Below are positions 28,210-35,441 of a stretch of 64,000 nucleotides of DNA, piece by piece. Numbering within the stretch: the first letter of the stretch is position 1; each line of letters starts with the position of its first letter. The translations under genes were made by a program, and so were the position numbers. Below the pieces are notes generated by a model that worked only from the letters and a program-made list of their open reading frames with translations, searched no databases and was not told the DNA's origin. The DNA is taken from positions 62,001 through 126,000 of IMG/VR virus record IMGVR_UViG_3300044953_000377; one strand, given 5' to 3'. The stretch comes from a virus.

Positions 28210-29082
28210 ATGGGAATGAAAAGAATATTATCCTTCAACGATTTTGCTATTTTTGAGTATAAAGGATTTGATTATTTGGAACACAGAAATTTAAATGAAG
28301 CAATTTATTTAGACGAAAGAAACAAAACACCACACGATCCCGCAGCTCTAAAGAAAATGAGGGCTTGTGTGTTTTTATTAAATGGATCATATCCATTTTT
28401 TGCATCGATGCTATCTCGATTGATGATCAGAGAAAACAGAAATCTTAAATTTAAAACGATGGCAACTGACGGTGTTAGTATACACTATGATCCTGATTTT
28501 GTTCTTAATCACAGTGATGCTGAGATAATTTGGGTTATTGCACATGAGGTTTTACATAATACCCTAGTTCACTTTTTAAGATGCCCTAAAGATAAAACAA
28601 AAGCAGGTGTATGGAACGTTGCAGCGGATTATGCACTTAATCAATTGTTAACTCCAATAGATCCTAGCACATTAAACACAACTAAACCTAAGCCAGCTAC
28701 TAAAGGCGGTATAGGAAAAATGGTAGAAGGATCTTTATATCCTGGATGTGGTCACGTTCCTTACGACCACGAATTTGTAAATAGAGGAGCCGAATGGATT
28801 TACGAAAAACTTCTAGCTAATGGATATGTTCCTGAACCTGGAGATGATACAACTCCGCCTCCGTATCCACCTTCACCACCTCCACCACGGGATCCTGAAG
28901 TTGGTGATATTATCTATGATAAAGATAATGATTCATATGGTATAATTAAATCTATAGATAATTCATTGGGTGAGCTTGAGTATGATCCTATACCAAAAAA
29001 TAAGGTTAAAGAATACTTACAAAGAAAAGTTAATGATAAGAATATATTAGGAGATGATATAGAAAAAGAATTAGATTTCTGA
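28210..29082 (+). CDS. VWA-associated putative zinc metallopeptidase with capsid-targeting-like tag
   Basis: 290 residues. The N-terminus MGMKRILSFNDFAIFEYKG carries the recurrent tag; a second ATG at 28216 fits the tag even better. Residues ~45-150 resemble the N-terminal domain of DUF2201-type putative metallopeptidases, with HEVLH at residues 112-116 as zinc-binding helix and VAADYALNQLL further on. A Pro-rich linker follows (PPYPPSPPPP, ~residue 220), then a small beta domain. It is followed by a VWA protein and a MoxR AAA+ ATPase. That trio is a common association in which the ATPase and VWA protein remodel or activate a target. Peptidase activity is not shown. Confidence 0.7.
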   Translation: MGMKRILSFNDFAIFEYKGFDYLEHRNLNEAIYLDERNKTPHDPAALKKMRACVFLLNGSYPFFASMLSRLMIRENRNLKFKTMATDGVSIHYDPDFVLNHSDAEIIWVIAHEVLHNTLVHFLRCPKDKTKAGVWNVAADYALNQLLTPIDPSTLNTTKPKPATKGGIGKMVEGSLYPGCGHVPYDHEFVNRGAEWIYEKLLANGYVPEPGDDTTPPPYPPSPPPPRDPEVGDIIYDKDNDSYGIIKSIDNSLGELEYDPIPKNKVKEYLQRKVNDKNILGDDIEKELDF

Positions 29083-29093
29083 TTTAATATATT

Positions 29094-29165
29094 ATGAAAG
29101 CTAAGATAACAGTAAAAAGAATTTAAGAAATGAAAGCAAAAATAACAGGTGTAAGAATTCAGGAA
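29094..29165 (+). repeat. Imperfect tandem duplication of the VWA gene's 5' end (2 x 36 bp)
   Basis: Two 36-base units, 29094-29129 and 29130-29165, both start with ATGAAAGC and are near copies. The second is the real start of the VWA gene (MKAKITGVRIQE). The first encodes MKAKITVKRI and then a stop, so it survives as a 10-residue leader ORF. Confidence 0.7.
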
Positions 29166-30134
29166 ATAAAAGGAAGCGGAGGATCTGGAGATGATACAAT
29201 GGGGGATGACTTCGGAATCCAAAAACCAGAAAATGTTGATGAATGGATAGACGATATTCCTGACGGAGATACCCCGGAAAGAGATAAAGACGGAAAGATA
29301 AAAGAGGAGGATCCCGAGTTCAAAAGATCAGATAGTCCAGGTGGTGGAAAATCAGCTCCTGACGGATATAATCCCGGGGAGGTTCTTAGACCGGGAGAGT
29401 TAGGTGATCTCGGAGGGGACAGTGGTCTTAACGGTGAAGCGTTAGCTGAAGAATGGGGGAGTGTTACTAGAATAGCATCTAGTAATGCAGGAAACATACC
29501 CGGAGAATTAAAAAGAGCAATTAGAAAAGTTAAAAGACCGGTTATAGATTGGAAGAAGGAGCTTTCAAAGTACATAGATCAGGCAATATCTAAATCAAAA
29601 TATACATTACCTGCTAGGAGATTTTTAGGAGCAGGAAAAGCTCAGTATGGATACAAGAGATACAAGGAGGATTTTGAGAGTGCGGTTATTGCTATAGATA
29701 CCTCAGGATCTATTACCAGGGAAATAATAGAGCAATTTCTGGGTGAAGTAATGAGTATAACACAGGAATATAGTCCGCAGAAAACTGTTATATTGTATTG
29801 TGACACTCAAGTTTATCCTCCGGATATATTAGAGCCAGGAGATACCCCTGATTTTAGTAAAATAGCTGGCGGTGGTGGTACTTATTTTTGGCCCCCTTTC
29901 AAATGGGTACAAAAAAATATGATAGATGAAGAGGGAGAAAAACCCACGGTGTTTATATACTTTACCGACGGTGAAGCAGACTTTCCTTCGGAGATGGATT
30001 ATGATATTTCTGAATATAGCGATAGATGTATTTGGGTATTCCTCACATTTAATGATGAACCATATCCAAATCCACAGCCTTTTGGAGAAAGAATAGATAT
30101 TATTCTTGCCAATAAGAATGTCAAAAGAATATAG
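29130..30134 (+). CDS. VWA-domain protein partnered with MoxR ATPase
   Basis: 334 residues. The first ~110 residues are disordered, with Asp/Gly/Pro/Glu-rich stretches. The next ~60 are basic and helical. A VWA-like domain follows, with the MIDAS motif in IAIDTSGSITREI (~residue 190), an Asp in YCDTQVYPP and a late FTDGEAD. A MIDAS motif binds metal and mediates protein contacts. It lies between the HEVLH metallopeptidase gene and the MoxR gene, so the three likely act together. It has no clear capsid tag, unlike its neighbours. Its last ~60 residues are clearly related to the short protein at 59736. Confidence 0.75.
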   Translation: MKAKITGVRIQEIKGSGGSGDDTMGDDFGIQKPENVDEWIDDIPDGDTPERDKDGKIKEEDPEFKRSDSPGGGKSAPDGYNPGEVLRPGELGDLGGDSGLNGEALAEEWGSVTRIASSNAGNIPGELKRAIRKVKRPVIDWKKELSKYIDQAISKSKYTLPARRFLGAGKAQYGYKRYKEDFESAVIAIDTSGSITREIIEQFLGEVMSITQEYSPQKTVILYCDTQVYPPDILEPGDTPDFSKIAGGGGTYFWPPFKWVQKNMIDEEGEKPTVFIYFTDGEADFPSEMDYDISEYSDRCIWVFLTFNDEPYPNPQPFGERIDIILANKNVKRI

Positions 30135-30139
30135 AAGTA

Positions 30140-30148
30140 GATATATAA
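30140..30148 (+). promoter_or_regulatory. GATATATAA motif, candidate phage promoter
   Basis: Five bases after the VWA stop and 20 bases before the MoxR ATG (30169). It suggests that the ATPase can be transcribed separately from the VWA gene. Confidence 0.45.
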
Positions 30149-30168
30149 AGCAAATAACAAAAAATAAA

Positions 30169-31770
30169 ATGGGCAAAAGAATTTATAATTTCAATGAGTT
30201 CGTAAATGAATCTTATATGAGCGAGGGATTTTTCTCAGATTTGGGATCAAAAATATCATCATGGGCAAAAGGCTTATACAATGCAATTAAGTCAGGTTTA
30301 ATTAGATTAATATCTTCAGGTCCTAAAGCAGGAACACGAAGAGTTGCTCTATTTGACGATTCAAAGAGTGAATCAATTTTAGATCAGGTTAACAATTTCT
30401 ATAGGGGAACTGAATACTATAACATGTTCAATCTTGAAAAACCCGAGACCCTCGGAGAAAGTTACTTATGGGAAGAAGTTGTTCCTTTAGAATATCCAAT
30501 GAAAGATGATGTTCCTAATTATTCAGAGCCAGAAATAAAAGAGGACATCAAAATAAACATGAGAGAGATCTTCAGAATTGCTGATGAAATGGATGCTGCT
30601 AGAAAAGCTGGAGCAACTGAAGACGAATTAGATGATATGTACAGGGGAATTCTTGATGTTAAACCTATCTTTATTTATGGAGCTCCTGGGATTGGTAAAA
30701 CACAAATCGTAGCCCAAGTGTGTGATGAATTAGGAAAAGAATTATATGGACATAAACTTTCTTTAGTTAACATAGATGGTGAAAATGCAGAACCGGTTGA
30801 TTTCGCTGGTGTACCTAGTGTGGTAGACATTGAAGCTCCATCTAAAGAAAATCCTTTAGGTAGAGGCGTTACAAGATCAAATGTTAACGCAGACATTTTA
30901 CCCTATGATAACGGAAGAAACGGTAAAGGAGGGATCATCTTTATTGATGAGTTAAATCGTATGCCCGAGGAGGTTATTAAAATCTTTATGAAACTTGCAC
31001 AATCAAGAAGAATCGGTAACAACTATAATATCCCTGAGAGATGGTACATAGTAGCAGCAGGTAACAGAAAAGAAGACGATAAATCAGTTAAAGAATTAGG
31101 AACTGCACTTAGAGACAGATTCCAGGCAGTTAACTTTGTCCCTACTGTAAAAGGATTTATATCATATGTAGAGAGAACCAGATATAAAGACGTGGTTCTT
31201 CCAGAACTTTTAGATTTCTTAGAATTCCAGCCGGAATTCTTCCATAGTTTAGATCCAGCAATTAAGAAAACTAAATATCCTACGCCTAGATCTTGGGTTG
31301 ATGCCTCTAACTCTCTGGGAAGGGTAATCAGAAATCTAAAATCGGAAGGGATTACTAATATACCAGAAGAAGTCATAAGAAAAGAATTTGCTAAAAACGT
31401 AGGTTATGACGCTACTGAAGCTTTCTTGAATTTCTATAAAATTGCTAAGGATATTCCTGTAAAGGAGCTCACCTTAGTTTTCACTGATCCAGAAAAAGCT
31501 CCTGTACCTGCAGACAAAGGAAACAGAGCGGATTATACACATGCTTTATTCTCCGCAGTTATTAGAAAGAGTAAGGAAATGTCATTAACAACTAAAGAAG
31601 TTTGTAACTTTGCTAAATGGTTAGACAGAACAGATCTTGAAGAGGAAGGATCAGCAGCTCTTACTACGTTCTTTAATACTCACCCAGAATTGAAAAAAAA
31701 TCCTGAAATGTACTCTTGTATAGGTCCTTTAGCAGATAAATGGGGAACTAAATTGGGAATAGAATTCTAG
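30169..31770 (+). CDS. MoxR-type AAA+ ATPase with capsid-targeting-like tag
   Basis: Start at ATG 30169 gives MGKRIYNFNEFVNESYMSEG, a textbook copy of the window's tag; an in-frame upstream ATG lies inside the VWA gene and is less likely. 533 residues. After the tag and a basic amphipathic segment, the AAA+ core shows Walker A GAPGIGKTQI (~residue 170), Walker B GIIFIDELNRM (~260) and a sensor in AAGNRKEDD (~300). MoxR ATPases act as chaperones with VWA proteins to mature or activate targets. It directly follows the VWA and metallopeptidase genes. Tagging of an ATPase for the capsid would be unusual. Confidence 0.8.
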   Translation: MGKRIYNFNEFVNESYMSEGFFSDLGSKISSWAKGLYNAIKSGLIRLISSGPKAGTRRVALFDDSKSESILDQVNNFYRGTEYYNMFNLEKPETLGESYLWEEVVPLEYPMKDDVPNYSEPEIKEDIKINMREIFRIADEMDAARKAGATEDELDDMYRGILDVKPIFIYGAPGIGKTQIVAQVCDELGKELYGHKLSLVNIDGENAEPVDFAGVPSVVDIEAPSKENPLGRGVTRSNVNADILPYDNGRNGKGGIIFIDELNRMPEEVIKIFMKLAQSRRIGNNYNIPERWYIVAAGNRKEDDKSVKELGTALRDRFQAVNFVPTVKGFISYVERTRYKDVVLPELLDFLEFQPEFFHSLDPAIKKTKYPTPRSWVDASNSLGRVIRNLKSEGITNIPEEVIRKEFAKNVGYDATEAFLNFYKIAKDIPVKELTLVFTDPEKAPVPADKGNRADYTHALFSAVIRKSKEMSLTTKEVCNFAKWLDRTDLEEEGSAALTTFFNTHPELKKNPEMYSCIGPLADKWGTKLGIEF

Positions 31771-31771
31771 G

Positions 31772-32044
31772 ATGAAAAAATATAGCCAGATAAAAGAGGG
31801 TCATACCTACAAGTATGACCTTTCTAATAGTAAAAAACTTTTAGAAGAGGCTATAGAAAGGATAAATCTAGTTAAGGAGGAATTCTCTAAATTAGAGGAT
31901 GTAGATTTAGAAGAACTAGAAGAAGGCTGGAACCTTATAGATAAATACTACGGAAACGTTGTAAGAGGAGAGATATTCAAAAGAAAGAAAAAAAGATATA
32001 TCCCAAACACCTCTGCAGTTTTTCCAAGAAAAGGAGATAGTTAA
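31772..32044 (+). CDS. Small charged helical protein (90 aa)
   Basis: ATG 2 bases after the MoxR stop (MKKYSQIKEGHTYKYD). Mostly helical with Glu/Leu/Lys heptads (LEDVDLEELEEGW) and a basic C-terminal end (KRKKKRYIPN). The first residues faintly resemble the capsid tag, but the second Phe and NES are missing. A strong hairpin overlaps codons 9-18. No family recognised. Confidence 0.5.
   Translation: MKKYSQIKEGHTYKYDLSNSKKLLEEAIERINLVKEEFSKLEDVDLEELEEGWNLIDKYYGNVVRGEIFKRKKKRYIPNTSAVFPRKGDS
31797..31825 (+). terminator. Hairpin with T-rich tail downstream of the MoxR gene
   Basis: A perfect 8-base inverted repeat, GGTCATAC (31799-31806) and GTATGACC (31813-31820), with a 6-base loop, extendable by two weaker pairs and followed by TTTCT. 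It lies 27 bases after the MoxR stop but inside the start of the next gene. It could terminate or attenuate transcription after the ATPase gene. Confidence 0.4.
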
Positions 32045-32046
32045 TT

Positions 32047-32583
32047 ATGAAACATATAAAATTATTTGAGCATTTTTTAATGGAAGAAGACGGATTCGGT
32101 AGAGGCTTTTTTGCTAAAAGAAAGAACGGAAAAGTTTCCAAGTACTATTTTAAAATGGAAGGTGAGGAAGAAAATCTAGGATTTATCATCAATATAGGTA
32201 AACTTTCACGTGGATCTTCTATAGATGAAGCAGAAAATAGTTATTGTGTTGTATCGGTAGAGCCAATTAAAATACGAATACTTGATGACTATTTAGTAAA
32301 TGATACAGATTATAAGTCTAGAGAGGATGACGATTTTAATCTCACTAAATCAGAGTTTATGAGATTTTATAGTATCTTAAGTGAAGCAATAAAAGACTAT
32401 TTACAAAATAATCCTAAGGTCTCTAAAATCTATGACGAGATTACAATGAATCTGAGTGTGGATTTCTCTGAGTATAAAGACAGAGTAGAAACATTAATGG
32501 GAGAATGGAGCTACGAAAAATGGAGCGTTCAGGAAGGACCGGATGATGAAACTTTAATTTATACTAGAAGGGATCATGACTAA
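32047..32583 (+). CDS. Tagged protein of unknown function (178 aa)
   Basis: ATG 2 bases after the previous stop. The N-terminus MKHIKLFEHFLMEEDGFGRG follows the tag pattern (F-x-x-F-L-x-E), with cleavage plausible after the Glu. The rest is alpha/beta with charged surface and a C-terminal Trp/Glu-rich part (MGEWSYEKWSV). No catalytic motif is visible. It overlaps the next, also tagged, gene by 8 bases, so both are likely made together. Confidence 0.55.
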   Translation: MKHIKLFEHFLMEEDGFGRGFFAKRKNGKVSKYYFKMEGEEENLGFIINIGKLSRGSSIDEAENSYCVVSVEPIKIRILDDYLVNDTDYKSREDDDFNLTKSEFMRFYSILSEAIKDYLQNNPKVSKIYDEITMNLSVDFSEYKDRVETLMGEWSYEKWSVQEGPDDETLIYTRRDHD

Positions 32584-32887
32584 TAATATTCTTTCATATA
32601 AAGAATTTATAAATGAATCTAGGATTCCAATAGCTTGGGCTAAGCCATCAGCTACAACAATAAAGGTTCTTTCTTTTATAATGGAGAAAGAAAAAGTAAC
32701 CAAAAGAGAACTTATGGAATTTCTAGATAGCATACCAGAAGATGCTTCCGGGAAAAAGCCTTCTATGAATTGGATTAGAGGTCAAAAAAAGTATATCAAA
32801 TATAAAGTACAGGAGGAGGAAGCAAACTATTTTTCACTAACAACTCTGGGTAAAAGAATTCTAAAAGCATCTAGCGTAAACGAATAA
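32576..32887 (+). CDS. Tagged small protein, possible winged-helix fold (103 aa)
   Basis: MTNNILSYKEFINESRIP is one of the best matches to the T4 targeting peptide (TYQEFIAEA versus SYKEFINES). The ~85 residues after the predicted cut contain helices (ATTIKVLSFIMEKEK, KRELMEFLD) and end with LTTLGKRILKAS, a helix-turn-helix/wing-like order. A DNA-binding winged helix carried in the head is possible but not proven. Start overlaps the previous gene by 8 bases. Confidence 0.55.
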   Translation: MTNNILSYKEFINESRIPIAWAKPSATTIKVLSFIMEKEKVTKRELMEFLDSIPEDASGKKPSMNWIRGQKKYIKYKVQEEEANYFSLTTLGKRILKASSVNE

Positions 32888-32933
32888 ATCGTATATTTTT
32901 TTACTAAATCCTTTAAAAAATTAAACATTTTAA

Positions 32934-32941
32934 TAGATTTG
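32934..32941 (+). promoter_or_regulatory. TAGATTTG, candidate Bacteroidota-type -7 box
   Basis: TAGATTTG matches the TAnnTTTG consensus of Bacteroidota housekeeping promoters and lies 22 bases before the H1-like gene. The -33 region is only T-rich (CTTTAAA), so the match is partial. Confidence 0.35.
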
Positions 32942-32963
32942 CGGTAGAATAATATATTTAGAA

Positions 32964-33143
32964 ATGGAAAATTACGAAAAAATCAAGGAATTAGTAGAAA
33001 GCATGTCTAAAGATATGGAAGCTTTTTACGTAAAAGGTAACAAGTCTGCTGGTACACGTGTAAGAACTGCTTGTCAAGAGCTTAAGAAACTAGCTCAAGA
33101 TTTAAGAATTAATGTACAAGAAACTAAAAACACTAAAGCTTAA
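32964..33143 (+). CDS. Histone H1/Hc1-like small DNA-binding protein (59 aa)
   Basis: A 59-residue protein (MENYEKIKELVESMSKDM...). The core YVKGNKSAGTRVR followed by the helix CQELKKLAQDLR closely matches the small Hc1/H1-like histones widespread in Bacteroidota genomes: helix, Gly-Asn-Lys-x-A-G-T-R turn, helix. Such proteins bind and compact DNA. It sits behind a TAGATTTG box and an A-rich leader. In a phage it could organise viral DNA or compete with host chromatin proteins. It is a clear sign of a Bacteroidota host lineage. Confidence 0.8.
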   Translation: MENYEKIKELVESMSKDMEAFYVKGNKSAGTRVRTACQELKKLAQDLRINVQETKNTKA

Positions 33144-33148
33144 TCTTT

Positions 33149-33325
33149 ATGGGTTACTATATTTGTAAAGTTAGCTTTTTTACTGGTAAGGTTTCTAAAA
33201 GTACCAGTAAGGCAAAGGCATCTAGATCTGAAATACTTGTAGAGGCGGAGAATGTAACTGATGCTGAAGCAACCCTTCACAAGCACTTAGCTGGTGATAA
33301 TGCAACTGCTCATTTAGATTTCTAA
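33149..33325 (+). CDS. Small protein with DUF4494-like pattern, ended early by an in-frame TAA
   Basis: The ATG at 33149 gives 58 residues (MGYYICKVSFFTGKVSKST...), with the pattern CKVSFFTGK...SEILVEAENVTDAEATLHKHL. This resembles DUF4494-type proteins of Bacteroidota. After the TAA at 33323-33325 the same frame continues for 17 codons (VTSVAQSKIESIVQNRG) to a second stop at 33377-33379. That segment matches the expected C-terminal helix of the family. The protein is thus either a nonsense-shortened allele or made by readthrough. The domain call is from memory of the family and is tentative. Confidence 0.45.
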   Translation: MGYYICKVSFFTGKVSKSTSKAKASRSEILVEAENVTDAEATLHKHLAGDNATAHLDF

Positions 33326-33387
33326 GTTACTTCAGTAGCACAGTCTAAAATCGAGTCTATAGTACAGAATAGAGGTTAAAAAATATA

Positions 33388-33422
33388 ATCCACGATGGAT
33401 ATATAATCTATCGGGGATTTTT
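33388..33422 (+). terminator. Rho-independent terminator-like hairpin
   Basis: A 13-base stem (left arm 33388-33400, right arm 33406-33418) with one mismatch, one wobble pair and a 5-base ATATA loop, followed by a T tract at 33418-33422. It lies 9 bases after the second stop of the DUF4494-like frame and before the next gene. This is the best terminator of the window. Confidence 0.7.
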
Positions 33423-33445
33423 GTATTCCCTAATTGAATTAAACT

Positions 33446-33619
33446 ATGGGAAAACATAAAAAAGAATCTGCGGAGACCAGTTCATATGAACCTCCTGTTT
33501 CTCCAGTAAAAATACCAAAGGGGGATAAGGGGTTTAATATAGTTAAAAATAATTACAGAAGATTTATTTGGACTTGGAATCAATACACGGATAAAAGGCC
33601 CAAGTTTCAAAAAACGTAG
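33446..33619 (+). CDS. Small hypothetical protein (57 aa)
   Basis: ATG at 33446 (MGKHKKESAETSSYEPPVSP), 57 residues, basic with a Pro-rich middle and a C-terminal aromatic/basic stretch (NNYRRFIWTWNQYTDKRPK). It is preceded by an AT-rich leader after the terminator and followed 4 bases later by the next gene. No family recognised; it is supported mainly by uninterrupted frame and tight packing. Confidence 0.45.
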   Translation: MGKHKKESAETSSYEPPVSPVKIPKGDKGFNIVKNNYRRFIWTWNQYTDKRPKFQKT

Positions 33620-33623
33620 TGAT

Positions 33624-33968
33624 ATGCCAGCAGTTTCTAAAACACAACAGAGATTAATGGGACAAGCCCACGGGGTCAGAAAATTCTTGGACACCAATGG
33701 GAAAGAGGGTTTGAACCCAAGAAAGATTGATTCAGTATACAGGGAAACTATAGTGGAGATAGCTAAGAACATGAAGAAAAAAGCTCTTAAGGATTACGCT
33801 AGCACTAAACACTCTAACCTTCCAGAGGAAGTTGAGGAAGTAGAAGAGGGGATTGCTACTATAATACCGCATCTTAGTCCCGAGTCTAATAAGCCTAAGA
33901 AGTCTAAAGCAAAAAAGATGCAGAATCTTTCTGATTATAGAGAATTTGTAACTAAAATAAAAAAATAA
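33624..33968 (+). CDS. DUF3008-like small basic phage protein (114 aa)
   Basis: Begins MPAVSKTQQRLMGQAHGVRK, the characteristic start of DUF3008-type phage and bacterial proteins. A basic helix follows (NMKKKALKDYASTKH), then an acidic patch (EEVEEVEEG) and a Lys-rich stretch. The C-terminus (NLSDYREFVTKIKK) resembles the capsid tag of other proteins here, but at the opposite end. DUF3008 proteins have no proven function. Packed 1 base before the next gene. Confidence 0.6.
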   Translation: MPAVSKTQQRLMGQAHGVRKFLDTNGKEGLNPRKIDSVYRETIVEIAKNMKKKALKDYASTKHSNLPEEVEEVEEGIATIIPHLSPESNKPKKSKAKKMQNLSDYREFVTKIKK

Positions 33969-33969
33969 T

Positions 33970-34437
33970 ATGAGTGAAGATTGCGGATGTGGCGGAGTCA
34001 CAGATAATATCAGAAGCTATGATTCTTATAGAGCTTCTAAATACGACCAAGATTCTTTAGTTGGTAAAAGAGTTTCTCTTATAGATGGAAGAAGCGGAAG
34101 AATCGATGATTCTATTAGAAACAGTGTTGGCGAGGTGATAGGATATGTTATAGAAGGCGAAAGAGGTATGTATAGGGTGTTTAAAGATAAGATCTCTAGC
34201 GAACTTGAAGAAAGCGGGGGCGCTATGGCTTCTTTAGCGGGAACCCTCGGAATGGGTAACGTTGTGCCTCCTGGACCCGGGAGAACTGGATCTGGGGATC
34301 AATTTCCTAGTTTAACTGTGGGTACACCTGCAGCTAAAAAAAAGAAGAAAAAGGTTTCTAAAGAAACACCTAATCCAATAAGTAACTCGTTGATGGATTT
34401 TAAAACTTTCCAAAGAGCATCAAAATCGAACCAATAA
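33970..34437 (+). CDS. Hypothetical protein with Cys-rich start and KOW-like segment (155 aa)
   Basis: Starts MSEDCGCGGVTDNIRSYD. Residues ~30-75 (VGKRVSLIDGRSGRIDD...GYVIEGERGMYRVFKDK) look like a small beta barrel. A Gly/Pro-rich linker follows, then a Lys run (AKKKKKKV) and a C-terminal MDFKTFQRASK that recalls the tag motif. Role unknown; the Lys-rich segment could contact nucleic acid. Confidence 0.5.
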   Translation: MSEDCGCGGVTDNIRSYDSYRASKYDQDSLVGKRVSLIDGRSGRIDDSIRNSVGEVIGYVIEGERGMYRVFKDKISSELEESGGAMASLAGTLGMGNVVPPGPGRTGSGDQFPSLTVGTPAAKKKKKKVSKETPNPISNSLMDFKTFQRASKSNQ

Positions 34438-34462
34438 TATTTATTTTTCTTAATTTAGCTAT

Positions 34463-34849
34463 GTGCAAAGAATTAAGATAATACAGGAAGAATATGCTAA
34501 TGATCCTTGGAAAGTTTTAGTATGCTGTATATTACTTAATCAAACTAGTAATAAACAGGTAAGACCTTTAATAGAAAGCTTCTTTAAAAGATGGTCAAAT
34601 CCTAAATCTCTAATGTATGAGGATGATATGACCATTTCTGATTTTATAAAGGCCACAGGATTTCAAAACATAAAAGCAAAAAGAATAAAAAATTTCTCTC
34701 ATGCTTGGTATTCTGGTATAAGAGATCCTTTTAAGTTTCCTGGTATAGGAGATTATGGAAGGGAAGCCTGGCGGATTTTTGTAACCAAAGACACATCATT
34801 TATTCCTAAGGATAAGAAGCTTAAAATGTATTTAGAATCGATTCAGTAA
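34463..34849 (+). CDS. HhH-GPD DNA glycosylase, MBD4-like
   Basis: 128 residues from a GTG start. The order DPWKVLVCCILLNQTSNKQV (~residues 12-31), then FPGIGDYGREAWRIF (helix-hairpin-helix, ~residue 93) and IPKDKKLKMY is that of MBD4-type mismatch glycosylases. The Asp in the last motif corresponds to the catalytic Asp. Such enzymes remove T or U opposite G. Phage use could be repair of deaminated DNA or attack on modified host bases. It lies among accessory genes, with no obvious operon partner. Confidence 0.7.
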   Translation: MQRIKIIQEEYANDPWKVLVCCILLNQTSNKQVRPLIESFFKRWSNPKSLMYEDDMTISDFIKATGFQNIKAKRIKNFSHAWYSGIRDPFKFPGIGDYGREAWRIFVTKDTSFIPKDKKLKMYLESIQ

Positions 34850-34859
34850 TATATACTAC

Positions 34860-35441
34860 ATGAATCATCTATTTACGTTTCAACAGCTTTTTGAAAAGCT
34901 TCAAATGGTAACAGCTAACTGGGCAGTAGTAAGCAACGAATCTTCTTTTGAAAAGAAAGATGAGAATGGATATTTAGTTTTTAGTAAAAATGGAACATTC
35001 TCAATTATATACAACAAGAAAAAAGAGAACGAAGAAGCTAGGATAGAATTTTATTCTAGTAAAGAAAATTCAACGGATAAAAAATCAGTTTGTGAGTGTA
35101 AAATAACTACTACTTCGGGATCTGACAGAGTAAAAAAAGGATTTCCTGATATCACACCAGATAATATGTGGGATATATTGGTGACTTTCTTTGATTACAG
35201 TGATCTCGAGAAAGTAGATAAAAATGCGGTAGATGTATTCATGATGGGATTCACTAAATCTATCAAAGAGGTTAATAGGAGTGAGGAAAAAGATCAGCTA
35301 GCACCTTCATTTAAAGTTTTCTATAAATATTTAAGCGAGTGGAGTAAGAAATCTAAAGAAATTCCTCCGGTTACCACTGACGAGTATAATTTCATGGATA
35401 TAATAAACAAATTTGCTTCCTATTTTAAATCAAACAAATAA
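34860..35441 (+). CDS. Hypothetical protein with tag-like start (193 aa)
   Basis: ATG at 34860 (MNHLFTFQQLFEKLQMVTAN). The start has F-x-x-F-spaced aromatics and an early Glu, a weaker version of the window's tag. Residues ~20-90 are beta-rich (GYLVFSKNGTFSIIYNKK) and the remainder is helical. Its stop abuts the convergent minus-strand gene at 35442. No motif recognised. Confidence 0.5.
   Translation: MNHLFTFQQLFEKLQMVTANWAVVSNESSFEKKDENGYLVFSKNGTFSIIYNKKKENEEARIEFYSSKENSTDKKSVCECKITTTSGSDRVKKGFPDITPDNMWDILVTFFDYSDLEKVDKNAVDVFMMGFTKSIKEVNRSEEKDQLAPSFKVFYKYLSEWSKKSKEIPPVTTDEYNFMDIINKFASYFKSNK

Noticed and set aside
29159-29575. 138-codon minus-strand frame in the VWA gene
   Set aside because: Pro/Ser-rich product arises from the Gly/Asp-rich coding strand of the VWA gene; no independent support.
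33700-33725. tRNA-like GGTTTGAACCC string
   Set aside because: It is inside the DUF3008-like gene and no acceptor or anticodon arms can be folded around it.
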